From Arthrobacter sp. DNA4 (GTDB lineage: Bacteria > Actinomycetota > Actinomycetes > Actinomycetales > Micrococcaceae): a stretch of DNA of 64,000 nucleotides. The stretch covers positions 1-64,000 of the forward strand of contig NZ_CP101466.1 in the NCBI RefSeq assembly GCF_024362385.1, given 5' to 3'. Position 1 is the first letter of the stretch; each line of letters begins with the position of its first letter. Shown here piece after piece: positions 38,982 to 46,097 of this stretch. The notes beneath the pieces are model-generated. The model was given only the letters and a program-made list of their open reading frames with translations, did no database searches and was not told where the DNA came from. The position numbers were made by a program, and so were the translations under genes.

Positions 38982-39728
38982 GTGCCCGCCGACGATACCC
39001 CCACGCCTGATGCCCAGCCCGCCCCTGACGAGGCGGCCCCGCGGGTGCTGCGCATCGCGTATGTGGCAGGGGTGACGCCGGGCAAGTGGATCCGCCGCTG
39101 GGAAGAGCGGATGCCGCATATTCCCCTTGAAGCATTCATGATCGACGACGACGCCCAGCGTGAAGTGCTGGATGACGGCAGAGCGCATATGGGCTTCGTC
39201 CGCCTTCCCATTGACCGGGAGGGCCTCAGCGTCATCCCCCTGTACGAGGAACAACCGGTGGTGGTTGCTCCGAAGGGCCACGAGATTTCCGTGTTCGAGG
39301 AAGTGGCGCTTGCCGACCTAGCCCAGGAATCCTTCCTCGATGCTGCTGCCCTGGGCGGACCCGAGGCGGCGCTCCAGGTGGTGGCCTCCGGGGCCGGGCT
39401 GCTGATCCTCCCGATGTCAGTGGCGCGCCACTTCAACGTCAAAGACACCGTGGCGCGCAGGCTCACCGGGGCTGAGGGGACCGAAATCGCCCTCGCCTGG
39501 CCCGCGGAGGCCACCGACGACGTCCTGGAGGAATTCATTGGCGTCGTGCGCGGCCGCACCGCGCAAAGCTCCCGGCAGCCCTCCGCCCAGCCGCAAAAGG
39601 TGAAGAAGGAACCCAAACCGGACCGCCGCGGCACCGGCACCAAGAAAGCGCCCAAGGTGGCCCAGCGATATGCCCCCAACCCGGACAAGGGCCGCGGCAA
39701 GGGGTCGCGGAAGAAGGGCAAGCGCTAG
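38982..39728 (+). CDS. LysR-type substrate-binding domain protein without a DNA-binding domain
   Basis: The 248-aa product has a type 2 periplasmic-binding fold like the effector domain of LysR regulators (VLRIAYVAGVTPGKWIRRWE, VVVAPKGHEI, GAGLLILPMSVAR). It lacks the N-terminal helix-turn-helix. The C-terminal 50 residues are very basic (Lys/Arg/Pro). No signal peptide is seen, so it is cytoplasmic. It is divergent from the DUF5997 gene. GTG 38982 is favoured; ATG 38943 would extend it into the other gene's start. Confidence 0.75.
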   Translation: MPADDTPTPDAQPAPDEAAPRVLRIAYVAGVTPGKWIRRWEERMPHIPLEAFMIDDDAQREVLDDGRAHMGFVRLPIDREGLSVIPLYEEQPVVVAPKGHEISVFEEVALADLAQESFLDAAALGGPEAALQVVASGAGLLILPMSVARHFNVKDTVARRLTGAEGTEIALAWPAEATDDVLEEFIGVVRGRTAQSSRQPSAQPQKVKKEPKPDRRGTGTKKAPKVAQRYAPNPDKGRGKGSRKKGKR

Positions 39729-39769
39729 CCCAGGGGCCTCCAGGTATTTGGTGGGTGGCCGGATAACAG

Positions 39770-39802
39770 AAAGCCGGCCCCGCATGACGCGGAACCGGCT
39801 TT
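39770..39802. terminator. Bidirectional terminator between convergent genes
   Basis: AAAGCCGG (39770-39777) pairs with CCGGCTTT (39795-39802), with inner CGC/GCG pairing, between the LysR-like gene and the DUF3618 operon. Short T or A runs occur on both sides. Confidence 0.6.
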
Positions 39803-39829
39803 GCTGCAGTCCGTTGCTGCCCGCGCGGA

Positions 39830-40492
39830 CTAGGTGTTTTGGATGTTGTCTTTGGCGTCTGTGGCGCGGTCTTTGACGTCGGAGGCTGCGTATTGGCCTT
39901 CGGTTTTGACGTTTTGGGCGGCGTCGGTGGCGGTGGCCTTGACGTTTTCCATGGCTTCCTGGGCGGGTTCCTTGAGGTCCTGGGCCATGGTTTTGGCGGC
40001 GTCGGTGACCTGGGTTGCCAGGGGCTGGGCTGCGGTTTTGAGTTGGTCCGCGGCTTCGCGTTCTTTGTCGCTGGCCGGGATCAGGGAGGAGATCAGCATG
40101 CCGGCGCCGAACGCGATGAGCCCTGCGGCCAGGGGGTTGCCGGCGGTTTTGGCTTTGACCTGGTCCGGGGCGTGGGAGACGGCCTGGCCGGCGTCGGAGA
40201 GTTTCGCGGAGACGGTGTCCGAGGCCTGGTGCAGGCTGTCGCCGGCGGTGTTCATGGCGTTGGTGGTGTGCCCGGCGCCGGTGGCGGTGGTGTCGTGGAC
40301 TTTGGTGGTGGCGGTGTCTGCTGCTCCCATGATTTTCTCCTTCACCCCGGTCACGGCGTCGCGGACCTTGTCGGTTTGGCGGTGGACGATGTTGGACGGG
40401 GTGACTTTGTCGGCCACGGCGTCCACGTTGGTGCCCAGGCGTGCCCGGGTGGCTTCTATGTCTGCGCGGATGACGTCAGGGTTGTCGCTCAT
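39830..40492 (-). CDS. DUF3618 domain protein with a membrane segment
   Basis: The 220-aa product begins with the DUF3618 motif PDVIRADIEATRARLGTNVDAV and has a hydrophobic segment (NPLAAGLIAFGAGMLISSLI, about 117-136). Flanking regions are rich in Ala, Lys, Asp and Thr (helical, LEA-like). It overlaps the holin-like gene by 4 bases and is the last gene of a three-gene operon. It is probably an envelope-associated stress protein; function is unproven. Confidence 0.82.
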   Translation of the reverse strand: MSDNPDVIRADIEATRARLGTNVDAVADKVTPSNIVHRQTDKVRDAVTGVKEKIMGAADTATTKVHDTTATGAGHTTNAMNTAGDSLHQASDTVSAKLSDAGQAVSHAPDQVKAKTAGNPLAAGLIAFGAGMLISSLIPASDKEREAADQLKTAAQPLATQVTDAAKTMAQDLKEPAQEAMENVKATATDAAQNVKTEGQYAASDVKDRATDAKDNIQNT

Positions 40493-40923
40493 CGGTTTAC
40501 CTCACCTGGTTTTAGGGTTGGGGGAATTTCTGAGAGGGTTTCCCCGGTTTGGGGCAGGCCCTTGATCTGCTTGAGTTCCTTGCGGCCGATGGAGGCCAGG
40601 ACGGCGGCGATGATGGCCCAGATCACGGCGACGATCAGCGCGGACCAGCCCAGGGGCATGATGGCGCCCAGGGCCCACATCAGGGCCAGGGAGAGGAAGA
40701 GCAGGACGAAGTGTCCGCCGATCCCGGCGCCGGCGAGCATGCCGGCGCCTTTTCCTGCGCGGGAGGTGGATTGTTTGAGTTCGGCTTTGGCCAGTTCCAC
40801 TTCCTGGCGCATCAGGGTGGACAGGTCCCGGGTTACGTCCCCGAGCAGGTCACCGAGAGAGGCGTTGTCCGCTTTCACATGCGCCGCGCTGGGCGGCGGC
40901 TCCGGAATCTGGCTACTCATCAC
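40489..40923 (-). CDS. Phage holin family-type membrane protein (Actinobacterial holin-like, DUF1469)
   Basis: The 144-aa product has a soluble N-terminus (SLGDLLGDVTRDLSTLMRQEVELAKAEL) and two to three membrane helices (LFLSLALMWALGAIMPLGW and ALIVAVIWAIIAAVLA). It fits the widespread Phage_holin_3_6/DUF1469 proteins that are normal chromosomal envelope proteins, not phage genes. It overlaps both neighbours by 4 bases. Confidence 0.85.
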   Translation of the reverse strand: MMSSQIPEPPPSAAHVKADNASLGDLLGDVTRDLSTLMRQEVELAKAELKQSTSRAGKGAGMLAGAGIGGHFVLLFLSLALMWALGAIMPLGWSALIVAVIWAIIAAVLASIGRKELKQIKGLPQTGETLSEIPPTLKPGEVNR

Positions 40924-41816
40924 AGCCCACCCGTGCCGTGACGGCCGGTGCCGGAGGTGCCTTCGCTGCCGAACGGTTCGTCGTCGTTGTAGACGCCGTT
41001 TTCGGCCCGGTAGGGGTCGTCATCAAACCGAAGCGGGGTCTCCTCGGCGGTACCCGAGGGCAGGGTGCTGGTGGAAACCGGGGCCCCGCTGCCTATCGTT
41101 GGCTCTGCGAAGAGGTCATCAGTTCCGGCTGCGTACACGGTCTCCGGGTGCAGGGGCGCTACGGGCGGTGACTGCACGGCGCGGTGCTGGCCCAAGCCCT
41201 GCTGGCCGGAAGCCCGGACCTGTGCCTGTGATTCGGGGGCGCCTGCGGTGAGGCCGCGGGTGAGGCGTCCGGCGAGGACGCCGGCGCCGGCGGCGAGGAG
41301 CAGGAATGTTCCGGGCCGGTTGCGGGCGAACCGCTGGACCTCGTTCAGGAGATCACCCGGCTCCCGGTTTTCCAGCCAGGTAGCCATCGAGGAAGTGCGC
41401 TCTGCCGCCTGACGGACCAGGTCGCCGGCCATGCCCTGCTGGTCCGGGGCGCTGGCCATGCTGTGCAGCTGGGTGGAGATGTTGCGGATGCCTTCCGCGG
41501 CCTTCTGCTGCTGGGTGCCTGCCTGGCTGGTAAGGCCGGACTTTGCCTGGTGCAGCAGGTCCTGCGCATTGGCCTTCGCCTCATACGCCACGTTCGCGGC
41601 TTCTTCCTTCGCCGTCTGGGCTACTCCCTGGGCAGCGGATGCGGCCTCACCGGCAACGTTGGACGCCTCCGCCTTGGCTGCCTGGGTCTTGGAGGTGTCA
41701 GCCGAAGTAGTGGGGTAGGAGGCCTGCCGGGGAGCTGCCTCCGTTGCGCCATACGGATCGGCGATGGCCGGATCGTTGGCGGTATGGGGGGTCTGGGGCC
41801 ATTGGTTCTCTGTCAT
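40920..41816 (-). CDS. Hypothetical membrane-associated protein, first gene of the MarR-linked operon
   Basis: The 298-aa product has a polar N-terminus, a long Ala-rich helical region (about 40-135) reminiscent of apolipoprotein or LEA repeats and a hydrophobic segment (TFLLLAAGAGVLAGRL, about 172-190). An acidic tail of about 100 residues follows. I do not recognise a family. It starts 58 bases from a MarR-type operator and heads a 4-nt-overlap operon with the holin-like and DUF3618 genes. Confidence 0.65.
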   Translation of the reverse strand: MTENQWPQTPHTANDPAIADPYGATEAAPRQASYPTTSADTSKTQAAKAEASNVAGEAASAAQGVAQTAKEEAANVAYEAKANAQDLLHQAKSGLTSQAGTQQQKAAEGIRNISTQLHSMASAPDQQGMAGDLVRQAAERTSSMATWLENREPGDLLNEVQRFARNRPGTFLLLAAGAGVLAGRLTRGLTAGAPESQAQVRASGQQGLGQHRAVQSPPVAPLHPETVYAAGTDDLFAEPTIGSGAPVSTSTLPSGTAEETPLRFDDDPYRAENGVYNDDEPFGSEGTSGTGRHGTGGL

Positions 41817-41873
41817 CTTCGCTCTCTTTCAGAAAGGGTTAGCTGGCGATCAAGAACCAGCAATGCTGGCGAG

Positions 41874-42033
41874 TTAGTAAGCAGGGTTACTAATTAGATA
41901 CTAAGCACACTTCCCATTTGGATTGCAAGGGGCAGTGCTGCAGTTTCGAAGTCGCGGGGCGCCTGGCGATAGGGTTGGGTGGCCGCTGGATAGTAAGCCT
42001 ACTTGCGAATATGTTGCTAAGCATGCTTATTGT
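41874..42033. promoter_or_regulatory. Cluster of MarR-type operators B-E
   Basis: Four sites resembling TTAGTAAGCATGCTTACTAA lie between the divergent genes. B (41874-41893) has arms TTAGTAA/TTACTAA. C (about 41898-41917) has a good left half, CTAAGCA. D (41990-42009) is TAGTAAGC with right part ACTTGC. E (42014-42033) has the perfect core TAAGCATGCTTA at 42018-42029. B and C are next to the operon on the minus strand, D and E next to marR, so autoregulation and control of the operon are likely. Confidence 0.72.
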
Positions 42034-42091
42034 AGTGGTGTAGCGACGCAGGGTGACCAGCACTTCGCCACCTACAGGAAGGCCGCGGCCG

Positions 42092-42625
42092 ATGACCAGC
42101 AATCTCGATCCGGACGCCCGGAGCAGCTACCGCCTGATCACTTTGGCGGCCCGGCTCATCCAGCGGCGCCAGGACGATGCACTGGCCCCCCTTGGCCTCA
42201 CCCGTGCCGCAGTTATTGCACTGGAAGGCCTGACGGGGGGCCCACTGAACCAGGAACAGCTTGCCGATGCGATAAGGGTCCAGAGCCAGACACTGGGCCG
42301 GGTCCTTACCCGGCTTGAGGGGACGGGGCTCATCACCAGGACCCGGCACGCCTCGGACCGCCGGCAGTTGAAAGTGGAGCTGACGGACGCCGGTGTTGCC
42401 GCCGTCGAGGCGGCGCGCCAAGCGGAGGTCAACGCCTATCCGGACGATCCGGACATCGGCTGGAAGGAACTCCGGGAGGAACTCACCAAGTTCGTCCGTG
42501 CCGTCCCACTCCACCGCGATAGCGGCGTCGTTCCGTTTGCTCCGCCGGAACACCGGGCCGGGCACCGGCCCCAGACCGGGCGGGCAGCCGGAATGCGTGG
42601 CTGGGAACAGCCACACCAAAACTGA
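42092..42625 (+). CDS. MarR family transcriptional regulator
   Basis: The 177-aa product has the MarR winged-helix fold: LAARLIQRRQDDALAPLGLT, GPLNQEQLADAIRVQSQTLGRVLTRLE (recognition helix), and the wing TRTRHASDRRQLKVELTDAG. ATG 42092 has an AGGAAGG ribosome site; the frame is open to GTG 42053. The palindromic sites just upstream suggest autoregulation. It probably responds to an aromatic or oxidative signal; the effector is unknown. Confidence 0.9.
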   Translation: MTSNLDPDARSSYRLITLAARLIQRRQDDALAPLGLTRAAVIALEGLTGGPLNQEQLADAIRVQSQTLGRVLTRLEGTGLITRTRHASDRRQLKVELTDAGVAAVEAARQAEVNAYPDDPDIGWKELREELTKFVRAVPLHRDSGVVPFAPPEHRAGHRPQTGRAAGMRGWEQPHQN

Positions 42626-42662
42626 CAGGGCCGGCAGGGAGCCGGAGGCGGTTCCTCAGGAA

Positions 42663-42697
42663 GCGGTGGCGGCGCGTTAGTACGGCACCGCCTTTTC
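42663..42697 (+). terminator. Probable terminator of marR
   Basis: GCGGTG (42663-42668) pairs with CACCGC (42686-42691), followed by CTTTT. The loop is long and GC-rich. Confidence 0.45.
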
Positions 42698-42982
42698 CTA
42701 CTCCTTGTCTTCTTCCTCCTCCAGCAGGCCCCGTTGCGCAAGGTCTGCGGCATCGGATGCCTCCGGCGGCAACGGATCCGTGGCCGATGGAACGTCGGCC
42801 GGGGCGTAGTCAGCCAGCCCCGCGGCAACCCGTTCCTGCTCGACTGCCTTTTGGTAATCGTCGTCGTCAATTTCTTCGGGCATCTTGCCATGCCCAGTGC
42901 GCGTGGGGTTGGGCAGCGCATCCTCTTCCGGAACCATGACGCTGTCCAGCGCCTTATCCGGATTCTCATCTGCAGTGCTCAT
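42698..42982 (-). CDS. Small acidic hypothetical protein
   Basis: The 94-aa product is highly acidic with PEEIDDDDYQKAVEQERVAAG in the middle (shown as a 20-residue stretch at most: PEEIDDDDYQ) and an EEEEDKE end. It has no signal or membrane segment. Its position 46 bases after the Vms1-type gene on the same strand suggests co-transcription. Function is unknown. Confidence 0.6.
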   Translation of the reverse strand: MSTADENPDKALDSVMVPEEDALPNPTRTGHGKMPEEIDDDDYQKAVEQERVAAGLADYAPADVPSATDPLPPEASDAADLAQRGLLEEEEDKE

Positions 42983-43028
42983 GGTGCACCTTCCAATCGC
43001 TGGTTTCCGGGCGGACAGGCAGCAGGGC

Positions 43029-44165
43029 TTACGACGACGGGACGTCCGGTCCCGAGGACCAGCGCAGAAGTGCCGCGATATGCACGCCCTTCGGCAGGAC
43101 CGGTCCCGGAACCAGGAGAACGCGTGCGTCGGTAAGGGCGGCCGCGCGAAGCAGCGCCGCAGGGGCCGGCACTTCTCCCAGGATGCCGGCAGTCAGGGCT
43201 TCTTCCCTGGCTGTGGCAACCCACGGTTCCGCATCCAGGGCCAGCAGGGTCCGTCCGGACAAGGCGGCATCATCAAAGATCAGGACGTCCGCCTGCGCCT
43301 GCTGGAGTGCATGCACAACCGCTCCGATGCCGTGCGCTGCCTCCGGATTGGCCTGGCCCTCCTGGACGGCCAGCCTGTCCATGACGGCTTGCTGCTCCTC
43401 CGCCCACAGTTCAGCAACGTGCTGGTTGACGTGGTCCTCCAGGTTGGCGCTGCCAGCCCCGGCGGTATGGGTGTGGGACTCCACCTCCGACACCAATGCC
43501 CTGCCGGCTTCGGAGAGGTTGTCCTTGACCAGGCCCCGGGCACGGATGTCACCGGCGAGCACGATGAGCCGGGCGCCGCTGGCCCTGGCCACCCTGTCGA
43601 TTTCGCCTGCCACTTCGTCGGCGTTACGGCGCCAGACGTCCTCGGTATGGTGCTGGAACCGCAGTTCGGACCAGCCCCCGCCATGGAACTTGTGCACATG
43701 TTCGGATTCGCCTTCCACGTCCTGCACAATGGCGGGAACCCTGGCCCCGGCCCGGTACAGCCGGATTTCGCCGTGTTCCCGGCTTACCTCCGCCACCACG
43801 TAGGCAAGGTCTTCGGGCCGGTGCTTGACCAGCGGCAGCAGGTCCGGGACGGGCTCCACTGCGAGCCGCTCCGGCAGGACGGGATCGCCGGGAAGCACCT
43901 CATTGACTACGGCCTTCCCTGCGTGGACCAGGACGAAGCGTGCCACGGGGGAGGGAATCCCGGCGGCCGGCTGGAGGGCCTGTTCCATTGCCTCGATATC
44001 AGCGGAGGTTGCCCCCTGTGCTTCAAGCCGGGCGCGTGTATTTCCGGCCCTGACATCCCCGGCTTCAAGGGTGTCCACTGTTCCGGTTCCCGCGTCCACG
44101 TAGGCCGTGCACCAGGGGCCGGGAGTGCGGTAGAGATCGGCATATTTCTGCAGGTTCGTGGTCAT
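43029..44165 (-). CDS. Vms1/Ankzf1-type peptidyl-tRNA hydrolase family protein (bacterial eRF1-like, Rv2629-like)
   Basis: The 378-aa product resembles the bacterial baeRF group related to eukaryotic Vms1/eRF1, which acts in rescue of stalled ribosomes; M. tuberculosis Rv2629 is a relative. It shows the family motif GGWSELRFQHHTEDVWRR in the middle, a following nucleotide-like sensing region (RLIVLAGDIRARGLV) and a C-terminal DVLIFDDAALSGRTLLAL segment. Whether it cleaves peptidyl-tRNA is inferred. ATG 44165 overlaps the stop of an 18-codon upstream frame. Confidence 0.8.
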   Translation of the reverse strand: MTTNLQKYADLYRTPGPWCTAYVDAGTGTVDTLEAGDVRAGNTRARLEAQGATSADIEAMEQALQPAAGIPSPVARFVLVHAGKAVVNEVLPGDPVLPERLAVEPVPDLLPLVKHRPEDLAYVVAEVSREHGEIRLYRAGARVPAIVQDVEGESEHVHKFHGGGWSELRFQHHTEDVWRRNADEVAGEIDRVARASGARLIVLAGDIRARGLVKDNLSEAGRALVSEVESHTHTAGAGSANLEDHVNQHVAELWAEEQQAVMDRLAVQEGQANPEAAHGIGAVVHALQQAQADVLIFDDAALSGRTLLALDAEPWVATAREEALTAGILGEVPAPAALLRAAALTDARVLLVPGPVLPKGVHIAALLRWSSGPDVPSS

Positions 44166-44218
44166 TCCTCCTCCTCCCCGATGCGTGGGGCCGAGGTGGT
44201 TTTGCCGCGTTCTGCCAT
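44162..44218 (-). CDS. Possible 18-aa upstream peptide coupled to the Vms1-type gene
   Basis: The minus-strand frame MAERGKTTSAPRIGEEEE begins at ATG 44218 with AAGGAGA 7 bases upstream and ends in TGA overlapping the ATG of the Vms1-type gene (ATGA). Both a good ribosome site and the overlap suggest that it is translated, perhaps as a coupling leader. No homologue is known to me. Confidence 0.4.
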   Translation of the reverse strand: MAERGKTTSAPRIGEEEE

Positions 44219-44323
44219 GACGATCTCCTTCGCGCGTGGCGTACTGCCACAGGCTTACTGGTTCGTCATTTCACCGTAGCAGCGGCGATCCGGGCGCTGA
44301 AGGGCCTTCCGGCCCCTTGCCGG

Positions 44324-44659
44324 TCAGCCGCTGCAGGCGTCCTGCAGGGCCCGGACGGAGTCTGCCGGCACCTGGTCCCCGGCCTCCGCAATCCGGCCCA
44401 ACGGCGTCGTGATCTCTGCAGGAACCCCTGCCGTCCGCGCGGCCGAAACCAAGCCGGCCAGCGCCTGGCGGTCTTCAGCGCTGACCAGGCCGTCCTTGAC
44501 CACTGCGCAGATTTGCCGGTTGACTTCCTGCGCGGCGGCCGAGGCCGCCCTGGAGGCGGCGTCGCTGGCCGCGGTGCCTGCGGCTTCCCCCACGGCGCCG
44601 CATCCCGTCAGCAGCAGGGCGGCGGCAAAGGCAGTGGCGGCGGCGGGGCGAAGTGTCAT
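44324..44659 (-). CDS. Small lipoprotein of unknown function
   Basis: The 111-aa product has a lipoprotein signal with lipobox LLTGC (Cys about 20), an Ala-rich helical part and a short domain with NRQICAVVKDGLVSAED and a C-terminal Cys (DACSG). It is probably exported and lipid-anchored. ATG 44659 is chosen since the signal peptide begins there. Function is unknown. Confidence 0.65.
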   Translation of the reverse strand: MTLRPAAATAFAAALLLTGCGAVGEAAGTAASDAASRAASAAAQEVNRQICAVVKDGLVSAEDRQALAGLVSAARTAGVPAEITTPLGRIAEAGDQVPADSVRALQDACSG

Positions 44660-44681
44660 GCCTCCAGCGTACCGGCGGCTT

Positions 44682-45995
44682 CTACCGGCGTGCCGGCACC
44701 CCGAGGATGCTGTCCAGCAGGGCATTGCGGAACTTGCCCTCGGGGTCATGGCCGGTCGCAAAGGCACGGAAATCGGCGAAACGCGGGTACAACGCCTCCC
44801 AGTCATAACCCTCCGGCGTGAACAGCTTGCCCCAGTGCGGCCGGGCACCAAAGGGCCGCAGGGCTTCCTCAAGGACCGGGAGGAAGCCTTCCACCTCAGG
44901 CTGCAGCGGCTTCCACGTGAAGTGCAGCGCCGCGCTTTGCTGCCGGTAGAAGGGGCTGAGCCAGAACTCATCGGCGGCGCCGGTGCGGATCTCCGAGACG
45001 AACAGCAGGGGCGAGAGGTCCTCAGCCAGCGCACGGACTGCCTGGAGGGCGGCGGGGGCCTGCTCCAGGGGAAGGATGAACTCGCTCTGGAGTTCGTCTC
45101 CGTTGCTTGGGGTGAACTCGTGCCGGAAGTGCGGCAGCCGGTCCAGCCACAGCCCGGGTTCGTCCAACTGGGCCGTGCAGTTCTCCGCTGACATGTCCGG
45201 GAGGGGGTGCCGGGGATGCAGCGCGGCGGTTGCCCCGAACAGGTTTGGAAGCGGCTCCTCGCCGTCGAGCGCTTTGAGCCAGACCTGGTTGATGCTGCTG
45301 CCCGCGTAGTCCGTAAAGAGGCTCACGCTGTAGGCGCTGGACACGATGCCGGCGAATTCTCCCAGGGCGTTGTCCCACGGCAAGTCCTCCAGAACCCGCT
45401 GGCGCATCCTGAAGCTGGGCCGCACCGCCAGTTCCAGCCCGGTGACAATGCCCAGGGCCCCAATGCCCACCACGCTTGCAAGGAACTCATCGCCGTCATC
45501 CCTGGTCAGCGTGACCTGCTCTCCGGAGGCCCGGACCAGGTCGATGGACTCCACGGCACCGGCGAGGGACGGGTTGTTCACACCGGAGCCGTGCGTGCCG
45601 GTCTGGACCGCGCCTGCCACCGAGATGTGCGGCAGCGAGGCAAGGTTGTGGATGGCAAGGCCGGCCTCTTGGAGCGTCCGGCAGAGCGCCCCGTAACTCA
45701 CGCCCCCGCTGACGCGCACTGTTCCGCGGCCGGAATCCAGTTCCACCTGCTGGGGCAGGGCATCGAGCAGCACGTGCACGCCGTCGGTGTCCGCCACCCG
45801 GTTGAACGAGTGCCGCGACCCCAGGGCCTTGATCCGCGGCGAAGCGGCCACGATGGATGCCAGTTCCGCTACGGATTCCGGCCGCCTGACATCCGTGGAG
45901 GAGTATTCGAGGTTTCCTGCCCAGTTCTTCATCGAGTGGCTTTCGCTTGGCATCGGTTTCCTCCCACTGTCAGCGCTAACAATCGAGGCTGTCAA
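44682..45995 (-). CDS. Alditol oxidase (FAD-linked, AldO-type)
   Basis: This FAD enzyme oxidises sugar alcohols such as xylitol or sorbitol to aldoses with oxygen. The 437-aa product has the VAO-type FAD domain: GSRHSFN with His62, the expected covalent FAD ligand, LASLPHISVAGAVQTGTHGSG for the pyrophosphate (written in part: HISVAGAVQTGTHGSG), and the C-terminal substrate domain with HWGKLFTP. From memory it is close to Streptomyces AldO. It is on the same strand after the amidase gene, but a hairpin separates them. TTG/ATG alternatives exist; MKNWAGN at codon 22 is the conserved N-terminus. Confidence 0.88.
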   Translation of the reverse strand: MTASIVSADSGRKPMPSESHSMKNWAGNLEYSSTDVRRPESVAELASIVAASPRIKALGSRHSFNRVADTDGVHVLLDALPQQVELDSGRGTVRVSGGVSYGALCRTLQEAGLAIHNLASLPHISVAGAVQTGTHGSGVNNPSLAGAVESIDLVRASGEQVTLTRDDGDEFLASVVGIGALGIVTGLELAVRPSFRMRQRVLEDLPWDNALGEFAGIVSSAYSVSLFTDYAGSSINQVWLKALDGEEPLPNLFGATAALHPRHPLPDMSAENCTAQLDEPGLWLDRLPHFRHEFTPSNGDELQSEFILPLEQAPAALQAVRALAEDLSPLLFVSEIRTGAADEFWLSPFYRQQSAALHFTWKPLQPEVEGFLPVLEEALRPFGARPHWGKLFTPEGYDWEALYPRFADFRAFATGHDPEGKFRNALLDSILGVPARR

Positions 45996-46036
45996 GGCGC
46001 TTCCGCTGTGTGGGCGGGGATGTGGCGTGGTCGTGA

Positions 46037-46081
46037 TCCGCCTGCCTCCAGCCGCCGCGGGGAGGGCCGAAGGCAGGCGGA
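46037..46081 (-). terminator. Hairpin between amidase and alditol oxidase genes
   Basis: A perfect 11-bp stem, TCCGCCTGCCT (46037-46047) with AGGCAGGCGGA (46071-46081), has a GC-rich loop. No T-run follows on the minus strand, so it may attenuate rather than end transcription. Confidence 0.4.
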
Positions 46082-46097
46082 CACCGAAGCCGTCCAG

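Noticed and set aside
40489..40923. Phage holin label as evidence of prophage
   Set aside because: This family is a common chromosomal envelope protein and no other phage gene or attachment site is nearby.
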